The position numbers and the translations under genes are program-made. A stretch of 38,244 nt of DNA from Acidobacteriaceae bacterium. Lineage in GTDB: Bacteria; Acidobacteriota; Terriglobia; Bryobacterales; Bryobacteraceae. The notes below the pieces were generated by a model, which saw only the letters and a program-made list of their open reading frames with translations, searched no databases and was not told the DNA's origin. Each line of letters starts with the position of its first letter. Position 1 is the stretch's first letter. Below are positions 1 through 9,681 of the stretch, one piece after another. The stretch spans positions 1 through 38,244 of the forward strand of contig JAFAUR010000105.1 of NCBI GenBank assembly GCA_019243205.1, written 5' to 3'.

Positions 1-1
1 G

Positions 2-460
2 CAAGTCGACAGCGATCAGTTCCAAAAAATTCTCGGCTATGTAGACGCCGGGAAGAAGGAAGGCGCCAAGCTCATGTGCGGTGGAGAGCGTGTCGGCGAG
101 CGCGGCTACTTCGTTGCTCCGACTGTGTTCGCCGATGTCAAAGACGAAATGAAGATCGCGCAGGAGGAGATTTTCGGTCCGGTGATGAGCATCATGAAAT
201 TCCGCGACATGGATGATCTGGTCGAGCGCGCCAACAAAACCATCTACGGTCTTGCGGCCGCGGTTTGGACCCGTGACATCGGCAAAGCTCATCGGATCGC
301 TAACGATGTCCGTGCCGGCACGGTATGGGTGAACTGCTATGACGTATTCGACGCCGCTGCGCCGTTCGGAGGCTTCAAGCAATCCGGTATCGGTCGCGAG
401 CTCGGAGAGTACGGCCTGCAGCAGTATTCAGAGATCAAGACCGTTACGGTCAGGCTCTAA
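2..460 (+). CDS. Aldehyde dehydrogenase family protein, C-terminal part (5' end lies outside the window)
   Basis: Frame is open from base 2; motifs [55 protein letters not shown] are typical of the ALDH C-terminus. Confidence 0.93.
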   Translation, partial: QVDSDQFQKILGYVDAGKKEGAKLMCGGERVGERGYFVAPTVFADVKDEMKIAQEEIFGPVMSIMKFRDMDDLVERANKTIYGLAAAVWTRDIGKAHRIANDVRAGTVWVNCYDVFDAAAPFGGFKQSGIGRELGEYGLQQYSEIKTVTVRL

Positions 461-464
461 CACG

Positions 465-495
465 GGAAGGAGCAGGCCAAATGCCTGCTCCTCTC
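465..495. terminator. Hairpin in the intergenic region between convergent genes, probable terminator
   Basis: GGAGCAGGC (469-477) / caaat / GCCTGCTCC (483-491), perfect 9-bp stem followed by a T/C-rich tract on the + strand. Confidence 0.65.
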
Positions 496-517
496 TCTCT
501 TCTTCGCTGTTCGTCAG

Positions 518-1261
518 TTAAGCCGCAACCGGCATTTCGACGACATTATCGTTCGCGATCTTGCTCACAAGCGCGTCCGTCGCAACCCTCAATAGTTCTT
601 CCGCCCGGTTTGTGAGATCGATTTCATCGGAAAAGCGACGCAGTTGCGTATTGAAGGCTCTGCGAAGAGGAACAAGCGCCGCTTCTAATCCGATCTTCGG
701 GAGGTCGATCAGGGCGAACTTCAGAATGCTGTCCATCAGCACCGTTTCAACATTCAGCATCTTGTAAATCGCGCGACGGTTCTTCATCACATATTTCACG
801 ACCTCGGCGCTGCGATAGGCGAAATAATGCTCGCGCGTAAACCACGGGTATTCGTTGGTGTCCAGTGCTTTCAATTCGCGGCCCAGCTTGTTTGCCGCCG
901 ATGCGAATGCCCGGCCCAGAGCTTCCGTCTGTTGAATATCGTAGGTGAACATGTTCGTCGGCCGTCCCGAGAAAGGCGTTGTGCTTTGGTAGACCAGGAT
1001 AGGATACGCAGTGTGAGGGCGGAGAAGAACTTCCGGATTAACGGCCACCCACTCCCGAACCCAGCCGCGGAGGGCGGTCTGCATGGCTTTTGAAACGGTC
1101 GAGTATGTGGGGAAGTAAGCAGCTGTGCGCTCGCGCGGCGCATTTCTCCAGACCGAGAAATCGATAGTTGTGGACTCGCAACCCGCGGCAGCCGTGGTCT
1201 TTTCTTCCACCGCTGCATTCGCTTCCGTGTTCCGCGCCGGCATCATGATAAGTACGCCCAT
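518..1261 (-). CDS. Hypothetical protein (247 aa)
   Basis: Long ORF with a strong SD (GGAGGGGGAGA) just before the minus-strand ATG; no family recognised. Confidence 0.75.
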   Translation of the reverse strand: MGVLIMMPARNTEANAAVEEKTTAAAGCESTTIDFSVWRNAPRERTAAYFPTYSTVSKAMQTALRGWVREWVAVNPEVLLRPHTAYPILVYQSTTPFSGRPTNMFTYDIQQTEALGRAFASAANKLGRELKALDTNEYPWFTREHYFAYRSAEVVKYVMKNRRAIYKMLNVETVLMDSILKFALIDLPKIGLEAALVPLRRAFNTQLRRFSDEIDLTNRAEELLRVATDALVSKIANDNVVEMPVAA

Positions 1262-1563
1262 TTGGTCTCCCCCTCCAGGATTCCGAAGCTCGTCGGCCTC
1301 GGATAATGTGTAACCTTTACTCGGTCGAGCGATTTGAACGGTAGCACGTTAAATTAGCGATTCCGGTCATTAATCGGACTGAGAGGAAGCGATCCCGCTT
1401 GCATCTGCTTGAAATAGAAAGAGAAATAAATTCTAGATTTTTTGATAATTTATGTGATTGACGATTTTTCTATCGAGTAAAACCTGAACTATTTGCAGAA
1501 ATAAGGTAAATATTGCCAGGCGATTTGACGGTCTGTCCTTGCCCCCTGAAAAACCCCCAATCC

Positions 1564-1572
1564 TGCTATAAT
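1564..1572 (+). promoter_or_regulatory. Putative extended -10 promoter (TGCTATAAT) upstream of phoH
   Basis: TGnTATAAT consensus; no good -35 at canonical spacing; 134 nt before the phoH start. Confidence 0.5.
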
Positions 1573-1705
1573 GAATTTGGATGGGCTTCTGGCGTTCGCG
1601 CCTGTTGGTTCAACAAGTCTGTTTGGCACTCTGCGCCTCCTGCGTTTTCCATTCCCTGTTTGCTTCTGAGCCTGCTCCTCCTTCACGTTTCCTTATCTCC
1701 ATCTG

Positions 1706-2767
1706 ATGAAGTCTTCTGTCCAGATCTCGCGTGGTGTTGAGTCGCTCTTTGGAACTCGCGACGAAAACATCAGGCTCCTAGAGAGCTGCCTTAATCTCAG
1801 GACCCGTCTGCTCGACGGCGATTCGCTCGAACTCGAAGGCGACGAGTCTCAGGTTAGGCGCGCCGAACAGATCCTTGAAGATTACGTGAACCTCGTCAAA
1901 GAGGGCCATGTATTCAACAACGGCGACCTGAACAGCTACATGCGGGTCGTCACGGCCGATCCGAATACGTCCCTGAGGCGCCTTGTGGAAAGTGGCCGCT
2001 CGCGATCGTTCGGCAAGAAAGTACTTGCTCCTAAAACGGTGAATCAGCGTCGCTACGTTGACGCCATCGAGAATCATGACCTGACCTTCGGCATCGGTCC
2101 GGCGGGAACCGGTAAGACGTACCTTGCTGTAGCGATGGCGGTTTCGGAACTTCTCAACAAGAAAGTCAGCCGCATCATCCTGACTCGCCCGGCGGTGGAA
2201 GCCGGCGAGCATCTCGGTTTTCTTCCGGGCACTCTTCAGGAGAAAGTCGATCCGTACCTGCGTCCGCTGTACGATGCTCTTTTCGACATGATCGACGCAG
2301 AGCGTGTGGAAAAGCTTATCGAGCGAAACACCATTGAAATAGCTCCGCTCGCCTTCATGCGCGGTCGAACCCTGAACGACTGCTTCATCATTTTGGACGA
2401 AGCTCAGAACACGACGGTCGAGCAGATGAAAATGATTCTTACGCGCCAGGGATTCAACTCAAAGATGGTGGTTACTGGTGACCAGACGCAAATCGATCTT
2501 CCCAGTGGCCGGAAGAGCGGTCTTCTGAACGCAGTGGATGTTTTGCGCGGTGTCGAAGGAATCGCTTTCGTAAACTTCGACGAGAAAGACGTGGTCCGCC
2601 ACGTACTGGTCCAGCGAATCGTTCGCGCCTACGATCGCTATAACGAGATGATTGGGGCCGGCCGGCAGTTGGCTCTCAAACTGGGTAACGACCCGGTGAC
2701 GGAAGCTGCCGCGGAGCCTCCTTCCGATACGATGGTCGAAATCCCCGCCTACTCGGCGCTTACCTGA
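1706..2767 (+). CDS. phoH: PhoH-like P-loop ATPase (YbeZ type)
   Basis: Walker [50 protein letters not shown]; directly upstream of ybeY. Confidence 0.95.
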   Translation: MKSSVQISRGVESLFGTRDENIRLLESCLNLRTRLLDGDSLELEGDESQVRRAEQILEDYVNLVKEGHVFNNGDLNSYMRVVTADPNTSLRRLVESGRSRSFGKKVLAPKTVNQRRYVDAIENHDLTFGIGPAGTGKTYLAVAMAVSELLNKKVSRIILTRPAVEAGEHLGFLPGTLQEKVDPYLRPLYDALFDMIDAERVEKLIERNTIEIAPLAFMRGRTLNDCFIILDEAQNTTVEQMKMILTRQGFNSKMVVTGDQTQIDLPSGRKSGLLNAVDVLRGVEGIAFVNFDEKDVVRHVLVQRIVRAYDRYNEMIGAGRQLALKLGNDPVTEAAAEPPSDTMVEIPAYSALT

Positions 2768-2772
2768 AATAT

Positions 2773-3261
2773 ATGTCACCCGGTGACAGTACGGTGCTCT
2801 TCAGAGCCCTCCCTGCTAAGCTACATCTCCTGGCTCAGGAACGTCGCAATTTGCGAGCCTTCGCCCGTAAACTCTCGAAAGAAATCGCGGACGGCAACTC
2901 TTTCACTTGCCTGATCACGAGCGATGCGGAGTTGCGAGACCTGAACAGAACGTTCCGCGGGCACGATTATCCGACGGACGTGTTGTCGTTTCCTCTTGCA
3001 GACGGAAGCGACACTCTGGGCGATCTCGCGATCTCGGCGGAGCGAGCCAGTTCGCAAGCTTCCGAGCTTGGTCACGCACTCACGGCAGAACTGAAAATCC
3101 TGATGCTACACGGCCTCCTCCATCTACGCGGAATGGACCATGAGACAGACTGTGGGGAAATGGCGCGAACAGAAAGAAAATGGCGTGAAGCCCTGCGCCT
3201 TCCGCCGTCTTTGACGGAGCGGGCCTCCGCGAGCGCGGATCGCGCGAGGAGGTCGGCATAA
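2773..3261 (+). CDS. ybeY: Endoribonuclease YbeY / rRNA maturation factor
   Basis: HGLLHLRGMDHETD metal-binding motif; TDVLSFPL; position after phoH. Confidence 0.93.
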   Translation: MSPGDSTVLFRALPAKLHLLAQERRNLRAFARKLSKEIADGNSFTCLITSDAELRDLNRTFRGHDYPTDVLSFPLADGSDTLGDLAISAERASSQASELGHALTAELKILMLHGLLHLRGMDHETDCGEMARTERKWREALRLPPSLTERASASADRARRSA

Positions 3262-4536
3262 ATGACGTTTGCCTGTTTGGGCGTCGCCCTCATCCTCACA
3301 CTTCTGCTCACGTTCGTTTCTTACGTACAGTTGCTATATCTGGAGTCGCTGCGTCTACTGCGGCGAGAGTCACCTTCGCTCGAATACTTCCGAGAGACAC
3401 TCGCTGACAAAATCGGCCTGGAAACCGAAAAGGGCTCTTTGGCATTCTCGCTCGTGAAGCATGTCTCGCTGTTCCTCATTGGCGTCTTCTATCTGTGTTC
3501 TCTTGTTCGGCCCACCGTACCGCACTGGGAGAGTGTTGTGGAAGCGATCTTCCTCTCCTGCGCGGCCATGCTGGTATCCACTTACCTCGTTCCCATGCTT
3601 TTATTCCGGCGCACGAAGGGGAGGTGGATGCTGAAAACCGTGCCTTTGATTCGGTTCATCGCTTTTTCCGCGCTGCCTATGGCAAACCTGGTGAAAGGCT
3701 TCCAGTCCTTGCTCGAATTCAGCAGGGACACGCATGGAGAAGCGCCTGCCACCGACGCGGTGGAACACATAGAGGCGCTGATCACCGCAGGCGCGGAAGA
3801 GGGAATTCTCGAAGAAGAGGACCGCAAACTGATTCACTCGGTTGTTGCGTTCGGTGACAAGAATGTACGTGAAGTGATGACGGCGCGGCCGAATATTGTT
3901 GCGATCTCGGTCGACAAATCGATTGAAGACCTGAGGCAGCTCGTCATTCACGAGCAGTTCTCACGGATACCGGTGTACGAAGGAACAATCGATAACGTCA
4001 TCGGTTTCGTCCACGTCAGGGACATGTTCGAGCTCGATCCGGAGCAACGCCAATTGAAATCTCTGCGGGAGCTGATGCGTCCCGTCCCGCTCGTGCCGGA
4101 GACCAAGCGTGTAAGCGATCTCTTCCGCGAGATGCAGCGCGATGGTTCGCACCTCGTCATCGTTATCGACGAATACGGCAACACCGCGGGTCTGGCCACC
4201 ATGGAAGACTTGGTGGAAGAGATTCTCGGCGAGATTCGTGACGAACACGAGCCGGATCGGGATGTCCGGCAGGAATCCGAAAACGTGTTCGTGGCGCCGG
4301 GAAGCTTGGATCTCGACCGGCTGCAGGATCTGTTCAATTTCCGGCCGAAAGAAGATACTGAATCCACTACCATTGGCGGGCTTGTAGCCGAATGGGTCGG
4401 GCATGTGCCACAGGTGGGTGAGATGGTGGAACACGGCGGACTACGGGTAGAGATCTTGGCGGGAGATGAGCGTCGCGTCGGGCAGGTGCGCATCTCACGG
4501 GCGGAAGCACCCACTCCGGTCGGTGCTCAACCATGA
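3262..4536 (+). CDS. CorC/HlyC-type transporter (DUF21 + CBS pair + CorC_HlyC)
   Basis: N-terminal TM segments; EEDRKLIHSVVAFGDKNVREVMTARPNIVAI; HEQFSRIPVYEGTIDNVIGFVHVRDMF; VIDEYGNTAGLATMEDLVEEILGEI. Confidence 0.93.
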   Translation: MTFACLGVALILTLLLTFVSYVQLLYLESLRLLRRESPSLEYFRETLADKIGLETEKGSLAFSLVKHVSLFLIGVFYLCSLVRPTVPHWESVVEAIFLSCAAMLVSTYLVPMLLFRRTKGRWMLKTVPLIRFIAFSALPMANLVKGFQSLLEFSRDTHGEAPATDAVEHIEALITAGAEEGILEEEDRKLIHSVVAFGDKNVREVMTARPNIVAISVDKSIEDLRQLVIHEQFSRIPVYEGTIDNVIGFVHVRDMFELDPEQRQLKSLRELMRPVPLVPETKRVSDLFREMQRDGSHLVIVIDEYGNTAGLATMEDLVEEILGEIRDEHEPDRDVRQESENVFVAPGSLDLDRLQDLFNFRPKEDTESTTIGGLVAEWVGHVPQVGEMVEHGGLRVEILAGDERRVGQVRISRAEAPTPVGAQP

Positions 4537-5447
4537 CTGAAAGCGGCCACCGCGCGGGCTTCGTAGCTATCGCCGGGCGGCCGAATGCAGGGAAATCGAC
4601 GCTTTTGAACGCGCTGGTCGGTGAAAAGCTGGCCATCACCGCGCATCAACCCCAGACGACGCGCACCTCTATTCAGGGCGTCCTGACCACCTCCGAGGCC
4701 CAAATCATCTTTGTCGACACTCCGGGCATTCACAAATCGGACACTTACTTCAATCAACGCATGATGGATACGGTTCGCACGGCGCTGGACGCGAGAGATC
4801 TCGTTCTCTACGTAGCCGATGCCTCCAGGCCGGTGACGACCGAAGATGAGCACGCCTTGGCCGCGCTTCCGAAAGGTGTGAATGCGATTCTCGTCCTGAA
4901 TAAGACCGATCGCGTTGACGATAAGCGCCTTTTGTTGCCACTTATTGCGCGGTACAGCGAATTGCATTCGTTTGCCGAGACAATTCCCGTATCGGCGCTG
5001 AAGCGCGATGGTACTTCGGAATTGAGGCAGCTGATTGTGCGCTATCTTCCCCAAGGTCCGCAGCTTTATCCGGAGGATTATCTGACCGATCAACCCATGC
5101 GTTTCATGGCGGCGGAGTTGATTCGCGAAAAGATTCTTCGCGCCGCCCGCCAGGAAGTTCCGCACGCAGTTGCTGTCTTAATCGACGAATGGGAAGAAAT
5201 ACCAAATCTCACGCGAATTAGCGCGACCATCTACGTTGAGCGCCAGGGTCAGAAGGTGATCCTGGTCGGTGGGAAAGGTGCGATGCTCAAGAAAATAGGA
5301 ATCGAGGCGCGGCAGGAAATCGAACGCCTGCTGGAACGCAAGGTCTTCCTGTCCCTGTTCGTGAAGGTTCAACCGAAGTGGCGCGAAGATCCCGCATTTG
5401 TGAGTACGGTCGACTGGCGCGCGATGATAGGGTCAGAGGATAAATGA
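4533..5447 (+). CDS. era: GTPase Era
   Basis: G1 GRPNAGKSTLLNALVG, G3 DTPG, NKTD; C-terminal KH-like segment; ATGA overlap with the preceding gene. Confidence 0.96.
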   Translation: MTESGHRAGFVAIAGRPNAGKSTLLNALVGEKLAITAHQPQTTRTSIQGVLTTSEAQIIFVDTPGIHKSDTYFNQRMMDTVRTALDARDLVLYVADASRPVTTEDEHALAALPKGVNAILVLNKTDRVDDKRLLLPLIARYSELHSFAETIPVSALKRDGTSELRQLIVRYLPQGPQLYPEDYLTDQPMRFMAAELIREKILRAARQEVPHAVAVLIDEWEEIPNLTRISATIYVERQGQKVILVGGKGAMLKKIGIEARQEIERLLERKVFLSLFVKVQPKWREDPAFVSTVDWRAMIGSEDK

Positions 5448-5740
5448 GAAAAGGTTTCGCTGTGTCTGCGCTGGTTGTCGCTCTGAGCTTCACCGACGCA
5501 GGTCTTGCCCAGAAGAGCTCGAATCCGGACGACCGGATTTCCGATCAGGTTCGCATGCGCCTTGCTACCGACGCTGATGTGAAGGGTGGAGCTTTGGACG
5601 TGACGGTAAAAGATGGAGTCGTAACTATGAAAGGGCGCGTCGATACGGAAAAGGGCAAGGATCGGGCGACCAAGATCGCCAAGAAAGTTAAGGGCGTCAA
5701 AGACGTCGACAACGAACTGATAGTCGGGCCCCCTAAATAG
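5444..5740 (+). CDS. Exported BON domain protein
   Basis: Signal peptide plus DQVRMRLATDADVKGGALDVTVKDGVVTMKGRVDT...GVKDVDNELIV; ATGA overlap with era. Confidence 0.88.
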   Translation: MRKGFAVSALVVALSFTDAGLAQKSSNPDDRISDQVRMRLATDADVKGGALDVTVKDGVVTMKGRVDTEKGKDRATKIAKKVKGVKDVDNELIVGPPK

Positions 5741-5749
5741 ATCACTCGC

Positions 5750-7918
5750 TTGCGGCGATCCCTGGCATTCATTTTCGTTCTCCTCACGGCCTCCGCCGCC
5801 TCGGCTCAGACTCCGGCGAACGATGACGCAACAAGGCTCATCGCGGTCGGAAAGCTTTGGGTAACCATCAAATATTTTCACCCGTATCTCGCGTATAAGA
5901 ACGTGAACTGGGATGAAGCTCTGGTTCACTCGCTGCCCGCAATTCGTGCCGCGAATGATCCCGCAGCTTATGCCGCGGCGCTGAACTTTATGCTTCGCAA
6001 TCTCGGCGATCCCGGCACTTACGCAAGCGTGGATTCGAAGCCGAGCAATGCCGGCGTCAAGATTGAAACGAAAAGCGACGGTACGGTAACCTTCTCGTCC
6101 GATCCTTCGCTCCCAGTGCCCAAATCTGACCCTACGCCGGAAGTGATTCGCGTGATCGAAGCAGCCAGAAGCATCGTATTCGATTTGCGGACACCGAGCA
6201 AGTTGCTCGCTGTGCTCCTCGATCAACCCTCGGTCGCCAGTACTCTGATAGCCGGCGATGCCGATCTTCCGGGAGAGCGGACCTGGGTTCACCAGGGCCT
6301 CACACCTGCGGGCAGACCGAGTTCCCCGTTTTACTTCTCCAGTTTTTCCACCAGACCTGGCCTTCATATCGCTGGTAAAGCCAGATCCAAGCGGGAGATC
6401 GTGTTCATCCTGGGCGAAGGTTCGCAGCTGCCCGCAATCGGTTGCATGATGGTTGCGAACGGCCAGGCACGCATAACGGCCGAGGGCGAACACTACCGGA
6501 TATCTGGGAGCACAATGACGAGTCTCCCCATGGGCTCAGGTGTAAGCGTTGCGCTCGCGCTGTCCGAGCCGATCTTTCTCGATGGAACAGGGTTCTCTAT
6601 TTCTGGGGCCCGGCGGCCGCTCGCGGCATTCCCCATGGCTCCGACGGATTCCGCGTATCCCGAGACCCGCTATCCCTCGACCGAATACCGGATTTTAGCG
6701 GCATACAAGATCTGGGGTGTGTTCCATTACTTTTTCGCCTATCGTGACCTAATGGACGAAGACTGGGACGAAGTCTTCGAGCGGTCTCTGCCGAAGTTGG
6801 GTGATGCTAAGACGGCCCGCGACTACCATCTCCAGGTGGCGGAGATGATCACGCACGTGGCAGACTCGCATGCGACAGTCCACAGTGCAGAGCTAGCCGA
6901 CTATTTTGGAACCGCGCCGGTCGGCCTTCGCCTGCGTCTGATTGACAAAAAACCGATTATCACCGAAGTGCTGGACCCTGAAGCCCGTAAAGCGGGAGTT
7001 CTCCCGGGAGACGTGATCACGGCCATCGACGGAGAGAACGCAGCGGCACGCATCAACCGCGAAGCATCCTACACCGCGGCGGCAACCCAGCAATCTCTGG
7101 CTCATATCGTTACGCGGCGCGTGCTGAACGGTTCCGAAGGTTCGACCGCTGCCCTGACCATCACCGGTGAGGATGGCGTTCCGAAACATGTCTCGCTGGC
7201 CCACAGCCGTTCTTATGCCGACAGCCTCCGGCATCAACATAGCGGCGATGTTTATCGGGTCCTTGCAGGCAACATCGGGTACGTCGATCTGGACCGTTTG
7301 ACGCCTGGTGAAGTCGACGCGATGTTCGAGAAACTGTGGTCGACCGCGGCCATCATCTTCGACATGCGCGGCTATCCGAACGGCACAGGATGGGCTATCG
7401 CAGCAAGGCTTACGGACAAAAAGGAAGTGCCCGCGGCCCTGTTTAACGGCCCCCTCGCGCTGACTCCCGATATTCTGCAAGGCGACGCCATCTCACAGAG
7501 CGCCAGCTACTTCTTCGTGCAAACCATCTCTCATCGGGACAAACCGACATACAAAGGCAAAACGGTGATGCTGATCGATGAGAGCACGATCAGCCAGGCC
7601 GAGCATACCGGGCTTTTGTTCGAAGCCGCTAACAAAACAGAGTTCATCGGCAGTCCCAGTGCGGGTGCAAACGGAGAGATCTCCAGTTTTATTGTCCCCG
7701 GCGGAATCACGATCGCCTTTTCCGGGCAAGACGTTCGTCACGCGAATGGCGGCCCGTTACAAAGGCTGGGTCTGCAGCCTGCCGTCACTGTCAGGCCCAC
7801 GGTAAACGGGATTCGAGCTGGTCGCGATGAGGTCCTGGAAAAAGCCCAGGCGTACTTAGGCGCCGCTTTAGGTCAGGATCCGCCTTCGAGAGTCGCCCGC
7901 GCAAACGAGAGTAAATAG
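5750..7918 (+). CDS. Exported S41 (C-terminal processing) peptidase with PDZ segment
   Basis: Signal peptide; PDZ-like GLRLRLIDKKPIITEVLDPEARKAGVLPGDVITAIDG; S41 core GNIGYVDLDRLTPGEVD, IIFDMRGYPNG, LIDESTISQAEHTGLLFEAANKTEFIGSPSAGANG. TTG start. Confidence 0.88.
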   Translation: MRRSLAFIFVLLTASAASAQTPANDDATRLIAVGKLWVTIKYFHPYLAYKNVNWDEALVHSLPAIRAANDPAAYAAALNFMLRNLGDPGTYASVDSKPSNAGVKIETKSDGTVTFSSDPSLPVPKSDPTPEVIRVIEAARSIVFDLRTPSKLLAVLLDQPSVASTLIAGDADLPGERTWVHQGLTPAGRPSSPFYFSSFSTRPGLHIAGKARSKREIVFILGEGSQLPAIGCMMVANGQARITAEGEHYRISGSTMTSLPMGSGVSVALALSEPIFLDGTGFSISGARRPLAAFPMAPTDSAYPETRYPSTEYRILAAYKIWGVFHYFFAYRDLMDEDWDEVFERSLPKLGDAKTARDYHLQVAEMITHVADSHATVHSAELADYFGTAPVGLRLRLIDKKPIITEVLDPEARKAGVLPGDVITAIDGENAAARINREASYTAAATQQSLAHIVTRRVLNGSEGSTAALTITGEDGVPKHVSLAHSRSYADSLRHQHSGDVYRVLAGNIGYVDLDRLTPGEVDAMFEKLWSTAAIIFDMRGYPNGTGWAIAARLTDKKEVPAALFNGPLALTPDILQGDAISQSASYFFVQTISHRDKPTYKGKTVMLIDESTISQAEHTGLLFEAANKTEFIGSPSAGANGEISSFIVPGGITIAFSGQDVRHANGGPLQRLGLQPAVTVRPTVNGIRAGRDEVLEKAQAYLGAALGQDPPSRVARANESK

Positions 7919-7920
7919 AC

Positions 7921-8664
7921 CTAGTGTTTCTTCCCACCCGGCAAGTGCTTTGAAATCTCCGGCCAGAACTCCTTAAGAATATTCGAGGCTGCATCAACGC
8001 CCAGCTGCTGCACAAGCCTGAGGGATGCGTCCTTCACATCACGGTTGTCCGGATAGTAGGCGTTTGAAATAGCGACGGCCGTTGCGTTGCCAATCACCTC
8101 GGAGTAGTTGAAACCAGTTGTCCCGCTGTCGTTGTGCGTCCAGAATATCTGCCCCACGGCGTAGCCGAAACGGCTCTTGCCAGTTCCCGTGGCTTTACGA
8201 AAGTACCTCGGGTCCTGGTGTAGTAACGAAGGATAAATCGCTTCCGTCATGAAATCCCCGATGACAAAGTCCGCGTAAGACGTGCCGAAATAGCTGGCAT
8301 AGCCCGAAGCGCCCTGGCCGAAAGACGGGTTTGCGTTCGTTAGCTGACCGAAACCTCCGAAAGCAGCGGCGAGAATCACTGTCCCTCGATCGAAAGAATC
8401 CTGCGTCGCAATTTTGAACTTCCCTTTTGTGGTGAGCGGCTTATAGTTCGCAAGGCAGGGTGACGTCCGGTAATTCGGTATGACTCCAAACAGGCGCTTC
8501 GATTCCAATTCAGGATTTTCGCCGCACGGCGCTGCAACGTCGGGCTTCGTAGAGCCGGGCTGGCGCGGAACGTCGCTTCGCTGCGCGAAAAGAGAGACCT
8601 GTGCCAAAGCACACCACAAAATCAATAATTTGGCGACGGTAAGCTCACGTTTCTTGTAGGGCAT
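7921..8664 (-). CDS. Hypothetical exported protein
   Basis: Start trimmed to MPYKKRELTVAKLLILWCALAQVSLFAQ (signal-peptide-like); ORF extends to 8778. Confidence 0.7.
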   Translation of the reverse strand: MPYKKRELTVAKLLILWCALAQVSLFAQRSDVPRQPGSTKPDVAAPCGENPELESKRLFGVIPNYRTSPCLANYKPLTTKGKFKIATQDSFDRGTVILAAAFGGFGQLTNANPSFGQGASGYASYFGTSYADFVIGDFMTEAIYPSLLHQDPRYFRKATGTGKSRFGYAVGQIFWTHNDSGTTGFNYSEVIGNATAVAISNAYYPDNRDVKDASLRLVQQLGVDAASNILKEFWPEISKHLPGGKKH

Positions 8665-8782
8665 AATGCGAGAAATGAAGCTGACGACCTGCACCTTAGG
8701 ATGGTCCTCGCGTGGCCACAGTTTCAGAATCCAAATTATCAGGTGATAAATGAAAGCGGATTTGCGACCGGTCAGCAATGGG

Positions 8783-9595
8783 TCAGCGAATCTTGTCTAG
8801 CTCATTTCGATAGAGCGGATTCCGAGGATAACGGGTTCCCAAGTCGGCTAGAAGTCGGCGTGCTTCACCTACATCTTTTTGGCGAAGCGCGGCCATCGCC
8901 AGCAGTATCTGCGCATACGGTTTCAGGAAGACCCCTCTGGTTGCCGTGAGTTTCAGTTTTTCTATGCCTACCTGCCTATCCGTTTGCGCACCAGTCGCAT
9001 GTAACAGCCAGCGAATAGGCGCCGGTTTCAGACTCAGGAGATAGTTCTCGATCCCGATGGCAATGTACGCGTCATAACAATCGGGACACAGCTTCACTAG
9101 CTCTTCGGCCGACTGCGTTGCCTGTTTCACCTCACTGAGTGCTGCCAAATTCTGCTTCTGTATCAAAGCTAAATAGTCAGCATGCAGGCCGAGACGTAAC
9201 ACGTTTGCAAACCGGGCATCGATGTCGTTTGGCGACCGTCTCAGGCGCGCTTCAGCGAGATGTCTGCTTTGGTCAAGCGCTTTCTCGAAGTCACGCCTGA
9301 TTTTCGGATCCGGAATTCGGCGAGACAATCCCTCATATGTCTGATCGTCAACGAAGAATTCGGACTGCAAAATCTTGAGGCGGTCAAATTCTGAAAACAG
9401 GTAGGCTGCCGCGTCGAAAACAGGACCCCGAGGATCGTCCGGATATTTCCGCTCCCATGTCTGGAAGTCTTCGTGAGCCTGCAGGAACGACAAATTGTAC
9501 ATGCTGTCGAAACCCTGCTGCAATAGCTCAGGTTCAGGAGTGGTTGTGATGACGGGCAGCGCGAAGGCCAGAATCGGAACAATCGTCGGGATCAC
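8783..9595 (-). CDS. Hypothetical exported TPR-like protein
   Basis: Start placed at GTG 9595 with SD GGAAG 7 nt upstream and signal-like VIPTIVPILAFALP; helical repeat-like body ending LADLGTRYPRNPLYRNELDKIR. Confidence 0.7.
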   Translation of the reverse strand: MIPTIVPILAFALPVITTTPEPELLQQGFDSMYNLSFLQAHEDFQTWERKYPDDPRGPVFDAAAYLFSEFDRLKILQSEFFVDDQTYEGLSRRIPDPKIRRDFEKALDQSRHLAEARLRRSPNDIDARFANVLRLGLHADYLALIQKQNLAALSEVKQATQSAEELVKLCPDCYDAYIAIGIENYLLSLKPAPIRWLLHATGAQTDRQVGIEKLKLTATRGVFLKPYAQILLAMAALRQKDVGEARRLLADLGTRYPRNPLYRNELDKIR

Positions 9596-9681
9596 AGGCC
9601 TGCTTCCATCATTGTCCGTTTGTTCCGGGTTGATGCATAAACGATTTGACGTATGATGCCCGAAATCAGCTTCAGATGCCG

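Noticed and set aside
3948-4514. 188-aa minus-strand ORF inside the corC-like gene
   Set aside because: Ser/Arg-rich shadow frame without family motifs; opposite strand clearly codes for CBS domains.
4527-5165. 212-aa minus-strand ORF antisense to era
   Set aside because: Shadow frame of a well-supported gene.
5369-6493. 374-aa minus-strand ORF
   Set aside because: Antisense to era/BON/S41, which have clear homology-supported frames; long shadow ORFs are expected in GC-rich coding DNA and this one has no recognisable motifs.
6893-7480. 195-aa minus-strand ORF
   Set aside because: Shadow frame opposite the S41 peptidase catalytic region.
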